Positions 34,284 to 44,669 are shown, numbered from the stretch's first letter. The stretch: 64,000 nt of DNA from Maribacter sedimenticola (GCF_900188415.1 NZ_FZNV01000003.1:124001-188000), one strand, 5' to 3'. Program-made: numbers and translations. The notes: generated from the sequence alone by a model not told the origin.

Positions 34284-35261
34284 ATGATGAAATCAATAAT
34301 ACCAATGCTACTTCTAATGCCATTATTATTCTTTGGTCAAGAAGAAAAAGAAACCATAAAAAAAGTAGCCAACGAATTTCATGAATTATATAATGCAGAG
34401 CAGTACAAGGACATATTTGAGCTCTTTGCCCCGAATATGAAGTCGGCCCTACCCTTGGAACAAACCACTGATTTTTTAAAAGGCCTTAAGAGCCAAGCCG
34501 GTAAAATGGTGAACAGAACATTCATTACTTATGAAAATGGCACTTACGCTTCGTACAGAACAAATTTTGAGCGGGCACTTTTGGCCGTAAACATTTCGCT
34601 TGATAAAACAGGAAAAATAAACGGGTTGTTCGTTAAGCCGTTCAAAGACCCCGATCTGCCTAAGCTTGTAAGGAACACTACAAATTTTATACTACCCTTT
34701 AATTACGAATGGACCATTTTCTGGGGAGGAGACACCAAGGAATTAAATTATCATGTAATCAACGAGGCCCAAAAAAATGCATTTGATATCGTCATTACGG
34801 ACCATACTGGAAAATCCTATAAAACCGACGGGAAAACAAACGATGACTATTACGCCTTTGGTAAAGAACTTATTGCCCCCTGCAATGCGGAAGTTGTTCT
34901 GGTCGTGGACGGTATAAAGGACAATATTCCCGGAGAGATGAATCCTATCTATGTTCCTGGCAATACGGTCATCTTAAAAACAGACCTGAATGAATTTCTA
35001 TTTTTTGCCCACTTTAAACAAAATTCTATTGTAGTAAAGCAAGGTCAGCACGTAAAACAAGGAGATTTATTAGGACTTTGCGGAAATTCAGGTAATTCAT
35101 CAGAGGCCCATTTGCATTTTCATTTGCAAAATATAGAGGATATGAACAAAGCCACTGGAGCAAAAAGCTTTTTTACCAATATTCTTGTGAACGGGGAACT
35201 TAAAAAAGAATACTCACCTATTAAAGGGGAAAAGGTCCAGAACAAAACAAAAACACCTTAA
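34284..35261 (+). CDS. secreted M23 metallopeptidase with DUF3887-like domain
   Basis: This 325-residue protein has a signal peptide (IPMLLLMPLLFFGQ), an N-terminal DUF3887-type domain (about 20-125) and a C-terminal LytM/M23 lysostaphin-like domain. The metal site is visible as H in NYHVINE with a following D, plus the terminal HxH in AHLHFHLQ. The GVQ-like HFKQNSIVVKQGQHVKQGDLLG loop is family-typical. M23 domains cleave peptidoglycan cross-bridges, but many Bacteroidota members with DUF3887 are not characterised. Confidence 0.85.
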   Translation: MMKSIIPMLLLMPLLFFGQEEKETIKKVANEFHELYNAEQYKDIFELFAPNMKSALPLEQTTDFLKGLKSQAGKMVNRTFITYENGTYASYRTNFERALLAVNISLDKTGKINGLFVKPFKDPDLPKLVRNTTNFILPFNYEWTIFWGGDTKELNYHVINEAQKNAFDIVITDHTGKSYKTDGKTNDDYYAFGKELIAPCNAEVVLVVDGIKDNIPGEMNPIYVPGNTVILKTDLNEFLFFAHFKQNSIVVKQGQHVKQGDLLGLCGNSGNSSEAHLHFHLQNIEDMNKATGAKSFFTNILVNGELKKEYSPIKGEKVQNKTKTP

Positions 35262-35454
35262 ATGATTCAGGTAACAACCTAACACCTATTAAAGCGCCAG
35301 TAATACACAAACCACATGCCTTTTCAATGCCATTTCAACAAAAAACAAACTAGGAACTCGGTAAGCAAAGCTTTAGTTAACTTATTCTAAATCAGCTTAA
35401 AAAATTACTAAATTTAACCAAGGCCATTGCGCCAATCATACTAAAAATAACGCT

Positions 35455-35862
35455 ATGCAAGCCCTAACAAAAACCGATTACGCTATATTGCCAGATCGTA
35501 TAAAAGCAGCAATTATTGATGCATTGCTTTTAATAGCTGCAATGTACGCAGCCTCAGAACTATTGAATTTATTTGACAATGTCCCCAATTATGTTCGTAT
35601 TGTCATAGCCGTACTATTGTTCATTTTATACGACCCTCTTTTTACGAGTCAATTTGGTGGTACAATTGGCCACTCCTTTAGTAATATTACGGTAAGAAAA
35701 GATACTGAAAGGGAAAATTATATTGGCTTTCCCTCCGCCCTTGTGCGGTTTATTTTCAAATTCACCTTAGGCTGGGTATCTCTTTTAACGGTAACCGGAA
35801 ATAAAAAGAAAAAGGCCGTACACGACTATATTGCAAACTCTGTGGTAGTTACTGACAAATAA
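35455..35862 (+). CDS. RDD family membrane protein
   Basis: This 135-residue protein has the RDD pattern: an early PDRIKAAIIDALLLIAA, a middle YDPLFTSQFGGTIGHSF and a terminal helix, with two to three transmembrane segments. The domain is named for conserved Arg and Asp residues; its function is thought to be transport-related or undefined. It stands alone. Confidence 0.85.
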   Translation: MQALTKTDYAILPDRIKAAIIDALLLIAAMYAASELLNLFDNVPNYVRIVIAVLLFILYDPLFTSQFGGTIGHSFSNITVRKDTERENYIGFPSALVRFIFKFTLGWVSLLTVTGNKKKKAVHDYIANSVVVTDK

Positions 35863-36065
35863 ATAAACACTTGTAAAAAGCTGAACCTTACTATTTGCCA
35901 AGCCAATTATTATCATGTTATTTAATGCATAATTAATTTCCTGTTTATAAAAAAACTATGATTTGGCATCTTATTAGGAAAACGAACATGCTTAATTTGG
36001 GACTATATTGATAAACTCACCGTTCATAACTGACAGTGGTGTACAAAAGTTTGTAGATTTAAGGT

Positions 36066-36605
36066 ATGGAAAAGGAAATCACGATTATTTGGAAAGACCT
36101 TAGCGAAGAACTCTTTATGTTTATTTTAAACAAAGTTAAAGATGAGCAATCCGCAAAGGATATACACCAGGAGGTTTTTATTAAAGTAATGACCAACATC
36201 CATCAATTAAAGCAAATTTCCAGACTTACTTCATGGATTTATCAAATTACCAGAAATAGTATCATTGATCATTTTAGAGGTATTCAGAAAAAGCAGGACA
36301 TTTCAGTAGCCGAAATTGAATTGCCCGTTTTAGAGTCCAACAATTTTGACTATTCAAGACTCAGCCACTGTATCAACCAAAAAATCAATGCCCTATCCCA
36401 ACAGCATAAAGAAGCCATTGTATTGACTACTTTTCAAAATTACTCCCAAAAAGAATTGGCCGCCCATTTAAAAATCTCCTATTCCGGTACAAAATCCAGA
36501 GTGCAAACAGCCAAGAAAATTTTAAAGGAAACGATTTTGGATTGCCCTAATGTAACATCTGACAAAACCGGTAAAATATTGGATTATAAAAAAAATGATT
36601 TTTAA
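36066..36605 (+). CDS. ECF-type sigma factor, SigZ-like
   Basis: This 179-residue protein has sigma region 2 (FMFILNKVKDEQSAKDIHQEV with LTSWIYQITRNSIIDHFR) and region 4 (INALSQQHKEAIVLTTFQNY, LAAHLKISYSGTKSRVQ). The C-terminal tail DCPNVTSDKTGKILDYKK, with a cysteine and an acidic end, is the hallmark of SigZ-type factors. No anti-sigma factor gene lies next to it, in keeping with that group. It would direct RNA polymerase to an alternative promoter set. Confidence 0.88.
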   Translation: MEKEITIIWKDLSEELFMFILNKVKDEQSAKDIHQEVFIKVMTNIHQLKQISRLTSWIYQITRNSIIDHFRGIQKKQDISVAEIELPVLESNNFDYSRLSHCINQKINALSQQHKEAIVLTTFQNYSQKELAAHLKISYSGTKSRVQTAKKILKETILDCPNVTSDKTGKILDYKKNDF

Positions 36606-36661
36606 CTCCGTCTTTTTCCTCTCCTCTACGTCCCTATTATATAACCTAAAAATTGTATCCT

Positions 36662-37543
36662 ATGGACAAGTCTAAAAAAACAGTTACCGTACAGATTTTG
36701 AACGCATTTGCAGAAAATGGTCAGGGTGGCAACCCTGCCGGAGTGGTATTAGATGCAGATGACTTATCGGTTCAGGACAAGCTTCAAATTTCAAAACAGG
36801 TGGGGTTGTCAGAGACCGCTTTTGTTTCAACATCAAAGACCGAAGATTTTAAATTGGATTTTTTTACGCCTACCAGACAAATTGCCCATTGTGGCCATGC
36901 TACCGTAGCAACCTTCTCCTACCTTAAACAACTAGGTAAACTGAAAAAAAATATATCTTCCAAGGAAACCATAGATGGTAAGAGATCCATAGAACTTAAA
37001 GGAGATTTAGCTTTTATGGAACAACTGGCGCCGACCTATACCCAAGTAGATGACCAAACCCATGTCATTTTGAAGTCATTGGGAATTCAACAAACGGACT
37101 TATTACCCAATGCCCCTATTGTTGTAGTACATACGGGCAATTCTTTTTTAATGGTACCCGTAAAGGATGAAAATGTACTTGCAAAACTAACCCCACAATT
37201 TCAATTGATTACCGAACTCAGTAACGCGCTAAATCTAATTGGCTATTATGTATTTGCTCCCAGCACCCAGTATGATGCCACGGCCAGAATGTTTGCCCCT
37301 AGTTATGGCATACTGGAAGAATCGGGAACTGGTATGGCAGCAGGACCCTTAGCATGTTATTTGTATGACAAGCTAGATATAACAAAGGAGGCGTTTCATA
37401 TTCAACAAGGAAAATATATGTCAAAACCTTCTCCCAGTTTAATCATTGTGCACTTAAAATTACAACAGCATAGTATTAAAAGTGTAATGGCGGGCGGAAA
37501 AGGGATCGCTTCCAAAAAAATGAAAATTACTATTAATGCTTAA
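36662..37543 (+). CDS. PhzF family protein
   Basis: The 293-residue product has the PhzF/diaminopimelate-epimerase-like fold. Two halves are visible: FAENGQGGNPAGVVLDADD with QVGLSETAFV (the conserved Glu) and DFFTPTRQIAHCGHATVAT in the first, FAPSYGILEESGTGMAAGPL in the second. The family is an isomerase; phenazine synthesis is the known role of PhzF itself, but most members have unknown substrates. An in-frame ATG at 36653 is also possible. Confidence 0.87.
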   Translation: MDKSKKTVTVQILNAFAENGQGGNPAGVVLDADDLSVQDKLQISKQVGLSETAFVSTSKTEDFKLDFFTPTRQIAHCGHATVATFSYLKQLGKLKKNISSKETIDGKRSIELKGDLAFMEQLAPTYTQVDDQTHVILKSLGIQQTDLLPNAPIVVVHTGNSFLMVPVKDENVLAKLTPQFQLITELSNALNLIGYYVFAPSTQYDATARMFAPSYGILEESGTGMAAGPLACYLYDKLDITKEAFHIQQGKYMSKPSPSLIIVHLKLQQHSIKSVMAGGKGIASKKMKITINA

Positions 37544-37733
37544 ATTTTTTGGTGCAAAAAAAATAAGATAGGTCTCCGTTTTGGTTGTTCAACGATGTTT
37601 TCCATGAAATTTGAAATTTCTTATACTACTTTAATATTTATCAGTTGAAATGTAATTAGTTTTGTTCTGTACGACAAAGTAGATGGAAAAGAACCATTTT
37701 GTTCCATTTTATTTGAAATTAGTAGATTTTATC

Positions 37734-38318
37734 ATGAACATTCAATATTCGAATACCGCACAATTACCAACGGCATATGGAAAATTTAACATCATTTCCT
37801 TTAAGGAAGAGGGTGTTGATTTTGAGCATTGTGTACTTTACAAAGGGGAATTAGAGGCTAAGGAAAATGTGTTGACAAGGTTGCATTCAGAGTGTCTTAC
37901 CGGAGATGTGTTCGCTTCAAAAAAGTGCGATTGCGGAGAACAGCTTGAGGAAAGCTTACGGGCCATTGCCGAAAAAGGTAGCGGTATTGTGCTGTACTTA
38001 AGACAGGAAGGTAGAGGTATAGGACTTTTCAACAAAATTAACGCCTATGCTTTACAGGATGAGGGACAAGATACCATACAAGCCAACCATTCCTTGGGGT
38101 TTGATACGGATTTGAGGGATTTTACCATTGCGGCCAAGGTTCTTGAACATTTAAAAGTAAAATCCATAGAACTGTTATCCAACAACCCGGAAAAGATTGA
38201 AGTATTGGAAAATGCCGGAATCATTATTACAAAAAGAGTTCCGCTCATCACCAAAACTAACGTACACAACCAAGATTACCTAAACATAAAAAAGGTAAAG
38301 CTTAAGCATTTACTTTAA
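37734..38318 (+). CDS. ribA: GTP cyclohydrolase II
   Basis: The product from ATG 37734 is 194 residues. The GTPCHII zinc site is complete: C in HSECLTGDVF, then KKCDCGEQ. The catalytic LRQEGRGIGLFNKINAY follows, and KSIELLSNNPEKIEVLENAG closes the domain. It converts GTP to 2,5-diamino-6-ribosylamino-pyrimidinone phosphate, the first step of riboflavin synthesis. No DHBP-synthase (RibB) domain is fused to it. An upstream ATG at 37683 is in frame, but the extra hydrophobic 17 residues are not family-typical. Confidence 0.88.
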   Translation: MNIQYSNTAQLPTAYGKFNIISFKEEGVDFEHCVLYKGELEAKENVLTRLHSECLTGDVFASKKCDCGEQLEESLRAIAEKGSGIVLYLRQEGRGIGLFNKINAYALQDEGQDTIQANHSLGFDTDLRDFTIAAKVLEHLKVKSIELLSNNPEKIEVLENAGIIITKRVPLITKTNVHNQDYLNIKKVKLKHLL

Positions 38319-38338
38319 CTCCAAAAACCAACCAATCC

Positions 38339-39016
38339 TTAAAAAACTTGGTATAATTTGGTTACGATTTTCCCCTTGGCAACCGGCAGACTCAATAATT
38401 GAGTCTCCTTTTTTACCTTGAAATTGAACGGTGGGGCCAACAAATCTACCCCGCTATGGTTTTTTAAACGTATGCCCTGCCCCGATATGATATCCTTGTT
38501 GGGTTCAAATTCTTGATCAGGCAAATGTTCGGTAAGCAGCACATATTTATAGTGGGCCAATTTTTCCACGATCTGTTGTATTTCCTGATTGCTAAGATGT
38601 TGTAAAACTTGCCGTACCACTGCACAATCCGCTTTGGGCAAGGGGTCTACGGCAATATCCAAACAATGAAATTCCAAATTTTCCTGGAGAAATGTTTTTT
38701 GATTGTGAACTATAAGGCTTTCAACTATATCAATAGCTATATAATGTGCTGTGTAGGCTACTAAGGTACTGCCTATATTAAAATCACCACAACCAAGATC
38801 GCACACTCGTAAAGGACGTTCAAAAGAACCTAGGAACGAGGAGACTACCTCTATATAAGGGGTTACGATCTTTGGTAAGTGAGACCCTTCTCCGGAATAA
38901 AATGCTGTTCCGTTTTCTCCCCAAAGTTGCATGGCATAAACCTGTTCCATAGCCGCCTTGGTGGGCCATGGTCTTTTTACTTTTTTAGATGTATTCCCTT
39001 TCACGATGCCGTACAA
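38339..39016 (-). CDS. SAM-dependent methyltransferase
   Basis: The product of up to 225 residues carries a class I SAM motif (RVCDLGCGDFNIGSTL), an acidic loop (IAIDIVESLI), and LPKADCAVVRQVLQHLSN as motif II/III. The N-terminal RPWPTKAAMEQVYAMQLWG is a conserved block of an uncharacterised Bacteroidota methyltransferase group. The start is uncertain: TTG 39016 or GTG 39004 would keep that block; the first ATG (38950) would lose part of it. The gene is convergent with ribA, 20 bp apart. Confidence 0.8.
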   Translation of the reverse strand: MYGIVKGNTSKKVKRPWPTKAAMEQVYAMQLWGENGTAFYSGEGSHLPKIVTPYIEVVSSFLGSFERPLRVCDLGCGDFNIGSTLVAYTAHYIAIDIVESLIVHNQKTFLQENLEFHCLDIAVDPLPKADCAVVRQVLQHLSNQEIQQIVEKLAHYKYVLLTEHLPDQEFEPNKDIISGQGIRLKNHSGVDLLAPPFNFKVKKETQLLSLPVAKGKIVTKLYQVF

Positions 39017-39088
39017 CTATTGTCCTTACTGATATAGAAATGCCATAAGGTATTCATCCTTACAGCATTTTACAATATAGTAAAGCAT

Positions 39089-40891
39089 TTACTTTTGTGT
39101 GGCTATCCATGTTCTAACCCTACGTTCTAATAATTCTAATGGTAAGGCTCCGCCACCAAGTATGGTATCATGAAATCCTTTGATATCAAAGCTATCGCCC
39201 AATTCAGTTTCTGCCATTTTACGTAATTCTTGAATCTTGAGCATTCCTATTTTATAAGATGTTGCCTGCCCAGGCATCACCATATACCGCTGTACTTCCG
39301 CTTTCATGGCTCCCTGGGCAATAGATGAATTTTCAGTAAAGTACTTTATACCGTCCGCTTCCGTCCATCCCTTGGCATGTAAGCCCGTATCGACCACTAA
39401 TCTAATGGCCCGCCAAATTTCGTTCACCAAACGTCCAAAATCATAGTATGGATTTTGATATCCGCCCATTTCCTTGGCCAATGCTTCTGAATATAAGCCC
39501 CAGCCTTCACTGTACACACTAAAACCGGCCTGCGTCCTAAACTTAGGCACGGATTCCAATTCCTGTGCAATGGAGATTTGCATGTGGTGCCCAGGATTAC
39601 CTTCATGATAGGCTACGCCTTCCATTGTTGATTTTGGCATAGCGTTCATATCCGATAAATGCACATAGTAGGTCCCTTTTCTGGAACCATCCGGGGTACC
39701 TGCAGAGTAATGTTGTGGCGCACCGTCCTGCTCACGAAATGCCTCCACTCGTTTTACCTGTAATTCCGCTTTGGGCAAAATGCCAAAATAGTCCGGTAGC
39801 TTCTTGGTCAAATCGTCCAAATATTTTGTGGATTCATCCAAGTATCCTTGTCTTCCTTCATCTGTATTTGGAAAGAAAAACTGCTCATCAGAATTTACGA
39901 ACTTAAAAAATGCGTTTAAATCGCCCTCAAATCCTACGTTCTCCTTTATCGCCAACATTTCACTCTTTATTCTAGCTACCTCCTTTAAGCCTATTTCATG
40001 AACCTCATCCGCGGTCATACCGGTGGTGGTAAATACCTTTAAACGATAGTTATAAAAATCTTTGCCATTTTCATGCCTACTAACCCCAGTGGGCTTTTCT
40101 TCTGCATTATCCACTTCGCTCTCCAACCAACTCAACAGATCGGCATATGCCGGCTTAAAATAGTCATTGATCGCTTTTTCCGATTTCCCGATTAGTTCCG
40201 TCGCCTCTTCTTCCGTAATCTTATCCCCGGTCAAAAGCGCATTGATCTTACTTTTCATATCATTAAAGACTGGCGTACCGTCCTTTAATGCCTTTGTTTG
40301 GACAATTACGGTTTCAAAGGCAAACCTTGGCGGCAATATACCTGCTGCAGCCTGCTCCTTTGCACGCACTACCAGTTGATCCATTGCCCTACCTGTTTCC
40401 TTGATTCTGGAGATATAGGCATTCATATCCACAATACTGTCCACTTTATGAAAGTTGATCAAGTAACTGGGCAACCGTGTATGCATGCCACGCATTTGGT
40501 CAAACACATAATCCATATGGCTATAGGCCTCACCTTCTTTCATGATTTCATATTGGTACGTCCATAGATCATAGGATGTGCGGTCCGCATCGCTTAAACT
40601 ATCATAATCAAACTTTTCATGTAGCTCCTTTGTACTTGCCGCCATCCACGCCAATTCGTTTTCCTCTGCCGCTTTGCTAAGGTCATCGATTTTATCATAT
40701 TGGTCCTTTCTTCCTTGGGCGGTAAGTGCCAACGGACTCATTTGCAACCGTTCTTCGTATTTGTCATCAAACCATTGGTTCAATTCTGCTGTTTGGTCAA
40801 TAATGGGCTTTTCTTCTTCCTTACAGGAGGATACCATTAGTAATGCCGTTAAGAACACGCCTTGAGTTACTTGGGTTAGTATTTGTTTCAT
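39089..40891 (-). CDS. DUF885 family lipoprotein (putative metallopeptidase)
   Basis: This 600-residue protein has a lipobox (LLMVSSC, C23). The DUF885 signature is present: MEGVAYHEGNPGHHMQISIAQ, with HExxH-like metal ligands (H-E-G-x-P-G-H-H), followed by AGFSVYSEGWGLYSEALAKEM and VDTGLHAKGW. The C-terminal PGQATSYKIGMLKI and FHDTILGGGALPLELLE are also family-typical. DUF885 proteins are predicted zinc peptidases, related to some oligopeptidases. It is divergent from the carboxylesterase, with about 200 bp of spacer. Confidence 0.9.
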   Translation of the reverse strand: MKQILTQVTQGVFLTALLMVSSCKEEEKPIIDQTAELNQWFDDKYEERLQMSPLALTAQGRKDQYDKIDDLSKAAEENELAWMAASTKELHEKFDYDSLSDADRTSYDLWTYQYEIMKEGEAYSHMDYVFDQMRGMHTRLPSYLINFHKVDSIVDMNAYISRIKETGRAMDQLVVRAKEQAAAGILPPRFAFETVIVQTKALKDGTPVFNDMKSKINALLTGDKITEEEATELIGKSEKAINDYFKPAYADLLSWLESEVDNAEEKPTGVSRHENGKDFYNYRLKVFTTTGMTADEVHEIGLKEVARIKSEMLAIKENVGFEGDLNAFFKFVNSDEQFFFPNTDEGRQGYLDESTKYLDDLTKKLPDYFGILPKAELQVKRVEAFREQDGAPQHYSAGTPDGSRKGTYYVHLSDMNAMPKSTMEGVAYHEGNPGHHMQISIAQELESVPKFRTQAGFSVYSEGWGLYSEALAKEMGGYQNPYYDFGRLVNEIWRAIRLVVDTGLHAKGWTEADGIKYFTENSSIAQGAMKAEVQRYMVMPGQATSYKIGMLKIQELRKMAETELGDSFDIKGFHDTILGGGALPLELLERRVRTWIATQK

Positions 40892-41092
40892 GTTTGATCA
40901 GTTTATATTTAGTTAGTTAAATGCTCATAAGATATGATTACGGAGGTAATTTAAAGATATAGTAAATTGTTTATACCAGCTTCATCAGTACCTATCAAAA
41001 AGAAAATAACAATGGGATATTTAGTACCTTGAGATGTCCTCCATAAAAATCAAGACTAACAACCAAAAGTAAATGACCTATAAAACAAATCC

Positions 41093-42619
41093 ATGAAATA
41101 TTTGCATCTGCTACTTTGTTGCCTAACCTTAGGCTGTAATTTCCCCAGTGAAACCATTGTTGATACGGACAAGGGTAAAATAGAAGGGAGTTATAACACG
41201 GATAAAACGGTGCGTATATTTAAAGGTATTCCCTTTGCCTCACCTCCAGTAGGTAATTTAAGATGGAAAGCTCCGCAACCGGTTTTATCATGGAATGGAA
41301 CTCTACAATGTACCGAATTTGGGCCAAGCCCCATTCAAAATACCCCGGAACCTTTCTATTGTTGGACAGAAGAGTTTATTGCCTTACCCGAACCTTTAAA
41401 TGAGGATTGCCTATACTTGAACGTATGGACGACTGCAAAGACCAAAACAGAAAAACAACCGGTTTTTGTATGGATTTATGGTGGCGGACTCTCAAGTGGT
41501 TCTTCCAATTGTGCTATTTATGATGGTGAGGAATTGGCCAAGAAAGGTGTTGTATTCGTAAGTTTTAACTATCGCGTAGGTATACTTGGTTTTATGGCTC
41601 ACCCAGAGTTGACTGCTGAATCCGGGAAAAATGCATCGGGCAATTATGGACTAATGGACCAAATAGCGGCGTTAAAATGGGTAAAGAACAATATTGCCGC
41701 ATTTGGTGGCGACCCATACAATGTAACCATCGCCGGACAGTCGGCAGGGGCGTTTAGCGTGAATACCCTAATTGCCTCTCCCCTTTCCGATGAGTTGTTC
41801 CATAAAGCCATATTACAAAGCGGAGGTCTATTGGGAAGCACAAGGACACAATCCCTGGCCGATGCCGAAGCTACCGGAATACGCTTTATGGAAAAGGTCA
41901 AGGCAACCACTATCAACGAATTACGAAATTTACCTGTGAAAGATGTACATCTTATCAGTAATGATACCAATGTAGGGCGGTTTGGCATTACAACAGAAGG
42001 CTACGTAGTTCCAAAGGATATAAAGGACCATTTTAAAAATGGCAGACAGCATCAAATACCTATAATTAGCGGCTGGGTAACCGGGGACGGAAATTTTTCA
42101 GGAGATAATGAAATGACCGTTGAGGCTTATTATAACGAGGCCCAAGAAGAATACGGCGCTAAAGCATCGGATTTTCTAACTATTTTTCCTGCCGAAACAA
42201 AAGAGGATGTCAAAAAAGTAAAAAGCAAATTGGGTATGCTGCACTTTGCGGGCGTACCATCACATCTATTGGCAACGTATAATACACAACCCACCTACCT
42301 ATACCAGTTTGGTCACGTACCACCGGATAAACAGGGTTTTCCCAATTACGGAGCTTTTCATACAAGTGACGTTCCCTATACATTGCACACCTTACATACA
42401 TGGAAACGGAATTGGCAACCAAATGACAAGATGATAGAAGACGTACTTTCTTCTTACTGGGTGAACTTTGCAAAAACCGGAAACCCAAATAACGACGGTC
42501 TACCCACTTGGAAGTCTTACGACGAACAAACTGGAAATATTATGGTCATAAAAGATAATGAACCAAATTCTGAAGAAGGGTTTCTTGGCAATGAATTAAA
42601 ATTCTTGACCGATCAATAG
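41093..42619 (+). CDS. type-B carboxylesterase lipoprotein
   Basis: This 508-residue protein has a lipobox (LLCCLTLGC, near C16). The carboxylesterase pattern is complete: GIPFASPPVGNLRW, EDCLYLNVW, nucleophile elbow GQSAGA, an acid region and catalytic His in GAFHTSDVPY, with the terminal WVNFAKTGNPN. It would hydrolyse esters outside the cytoplasm. It is followed by the unknown 596-residue secreted protein, but the 167 bp spacer argues against strict co-transcription. Confidence 0.9.
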   Translation: MKYLHLLLCCLTLGCNFPSETIVDTDKGKIEGSYNTDKTVRIFKGIPFASPPVGNLRWKAPQPVLSWNGTLQCTEFGPSPIQNTPEPFYCWTEEFIALPEPLNEDCLYLNVWTTAKTKTEKQPVFVWIYGGGLSSGSSNCAIYDGEELAKKGVVFVSFNYRVGILGFMAHPELTAESGKNASGNYGLMDQIAALKWVKNNIAAFGGDPYNVTIAGQSAGAFSVNTLIASPLSDELFHKAILQSGGLLGSTRTQSLADAEATGIRFMEKVKATTINELRNLPVKDVHLISNDTNVGRFGITTEGYVVPKDIKDHFKNGRQHQIPIISGWVTGDGNFSGDNEMTVEAYYNEAQEEYGAKASDFLTIFPAETKEDVKKVKSKLGMLHFAGVPSHLLATYNTQPTYLYQFGHVPPDKQGFPNYGAFHTSDVPYTLHTLHTWKRNWQPNDKMIEDVLSSYWVNFAKTGNPNNDGLPTWKSYDEQTGNIMVIKDNEPNSEEGFLGNELKFLTDQ

Positions 42620-42786
42620 GGATTGAAAGTTTAATCTATTACATCTAATAACAATTTAATCACCTATTAATTAGCCTATTATGTGAAATTATAGTACAAA
42701 ACCGATTTTTTTATATTTTCGATTATTTTCGTTATTTAAATATTATCTTCCATTATCGAAAATAAACGAAATATACCGATGCTATT

Positions 42787-44577
42787 ATGAAGACCTATAT
42801 ACTCACTATTGTAGTGCTCATTTTGAATGGTCATTTATCTTTTTCACAACACCAGCAGAATGCCTTACCAGAAAACAACACGGCATTTGCCTACTGGTTA
42901 AAAAAATATATACCGGAAAACTATAAAAATGCCACTTTTGACCATCATAACGATTGGTTTCAGGTTAATTTGCCAGAACATAAGCTTACCATTAGTTGGG
43001 GAAAAGTAACCTCTACACAATCTGAACTTAGGGAAGTTGAAGGGTTAACAGAAAACGAGTCACTTTTTATAGGTAGACAAAAAGAGGAAAATTGGACGGA
43101 TCTGCCAGGTATTGAATACTACCCTGAAATGGGCTATTATATTACCCAATATAAAGAGGCCACCATGGGCAGTTTTAAAGTTAGGCCTTTGACCGTACTA
43201 CAGTTTGATGGAGATTCTAAAAATTTCATAGATGAGTTGGTTAATGCCTTTTCCCGGACATCTTCGGTTTCCGAGCATGATTTTATGTATTGGGTCAAAG
43301 ATTACATAAACAACATCTACCCCTCACAAAAAGTAGCATATCACGGTGCATGGTACCAATCTGTAATACCGCAATTGGACCTAACGGTCACTTGGGGAAC
43401 AATGGACAAACAGCAAATGGTCATTAAAGACCTTTATGGGGTACGTGAAGACAAATCATTTTTTATAGAAAAAAATTCTGTTGAAGATTGGAATAAATTT
43501 CCGACCATAACTCACAAGCAAGGTCTTGGCTATTACCTATCTACTTATAACGCACCTACCATGGGCAATTTTGAGGTAGGCAATAGTTGCGTAATCCAAT
43601 TTAACGGCAATGCCAATGCGTTCGTTGACCAAATGTACCAAGCATGGCAAGCATCTGCACACTTTTATCAACATAATGGCAGTGAACCTACAGCAGGAAT
43701 AGGATATCAGCCATTTCCTAAAAACGTAAGGGTAACCAAGGTAAAACATTTTGATAATATGTGTTGGAAAATTGCCGCCGCTGGTGGTACCTGGTATTTT
43801 GAAAATGGGGAAACAGATGGTAAAACCGGCTTTAGCAGCGCCTTTGATCAAGCTGGCAATGATTGGATCGGTAACGATGCGGATAAAGGCTATAATACCT
43901 CATCATCCAATGGAGGTAAACATGAATACCGGGGCTGGCCAAACTTTGGAGAAGGTAATTTCAACCATCCACAGCGCAAAAGCAACGCTACATCTTATTG
44001 GACGGATGCAAAAGGAAATCCAATAGCATTTAATCACATTTTAGAGGGCGATCATTTAATCATGAGAACTTCAAATGAAACGTATGATCTGGAATATCAC
44101 TTTTACCCTACACATGCCACTATTAAAATAATAAAGGCGAAAGACAACTACGCATTTTTATATGAAGGTCCTGTGGGTGGCGAACAAGAAGCACCGATAG
44201 AAAAAGATTATTATGTATTGAAGGATGGCGTACATAGAACATTTGTAGAAGGCGGTTTAGGTTATTTAAATCCTGAGTTCGGCAACAAATTTCCTTCCCC
44301 TTACTTCTATTTGGCCGATAGTGACCCTAAGGATACCCAGGTTTTTTATGTTGGAGTAAAAGACACAGGTCCAACTGCTGCGGGAGATGAAGGTTGGCGA
44401 CAAGGCGATAATATGGTAATCTTCAGTTTTGGAAGGGATGAGGACAAGCGCGCTTATACAGGTAACGAGGCCATATGTGTTTTTGGATTCTACCCTAAAG
44501 GCCCACATGATCAGATTTCAACCTTCATTGAATCTAGATTAAAACAACCCTTTACACCGGTCATGAAAACGGATTGA
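42787..44577 (+). CDS. secreted protein with duplicated N-terminal domain, unknown
   Basis: This 596-residue protein has a signal peptide (VVLILNGHLSFSQ). Residues about 33-152 and 165-285 are two copies of one domain: both run [AF]xYW[LV]K-YI...Y, then W[FY]Q, then DL/KLT[IV][ST]WG, then ENSLFI/DKSFFI, then W...P.I, and GYYITQY/GYYLSTY followed by TMG[SN]F[KE]V. The C-terminal 300 residues form a beta-rich region (WKIAAAGGTWYFENGE, HEYRGWPNFGEGNF, DLEYHFYPTHATIKI) similar in style to glycan-acting beta-sandwich proteins. I do not recognise a family name. Confidence 0.72.
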   Translation: MKTYILTIVVLILNGHLSFSQHQQNALPENNTAFAYWLKKYIPENYKNATFDHHNDWFQVNLPEHKLTISWGKVTSTQSELREVEGLTENESLFIGRQKEENWTDLPGIEYYPEMGYYITQYKEATMGSFKVRPLTVLQFDGDSKNFIDELVNAFSRTSSVSEHDFMYWVKDYINNIYPSQKVAYHGAWYQSVIPQLDLTVTWGTMDKQQMVIKDLYGVREDKSFFIEKNSVEDWNKFPTITHKQGLGYYLSTYNAPTMGNFEVGNSCVIQFNGNANAFVDQMYQAWQASAHFYQHNGSEPTAGIGYQPFPKNVRVTKVKHFDNMCWKIAAAGGTWYFENGETDGKTGFSSAFDQAGNDWIGNDADKGYNTSSSNGGKHEYRGWPNFGEGNFNHPQRKSNATSYWTDAKGNPIAFNHILEGDHLIMRTSNETYDLEYHFYPTHATIKIIKAKDNYAFLYEGPVGGEQEAPIEKDYYVLKDGVHRTFVEGGLGYLNPEFGNKFPSPYFYLADSDPKDTQVFYVGVKDTGPTAAGDEGWRQGDNMVIFSFGRDEDKRAYTGNEAICVFGFYPKGPHDQISTFIESRLKQPFTPVMKTD

Positions 44578-44629
44578 CACCAAAATTTAAACATGCATAA
44601 CACAAACATTTGTTAAAAGGTTTTTATAT

Positions 44630-44649
44630 AACTAAACGAATGGTTAGTT
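44630..44649. promoter_or_regulatory. TetR operator upstream of its gene
   Basis: AACTAAAC-GAAT-GGTTAGTT is an 8-4-8 inverted repeat with one mismatch, overlapping a TAGTTTTG -7-like box (44645-44652) ahead of the TetR gene. A perfect version of the same site lies before the AhpD-like gene. Confidence 0.7.
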
Positions 44650-44669
44650 TTGTAATGGATTTATAGCAT

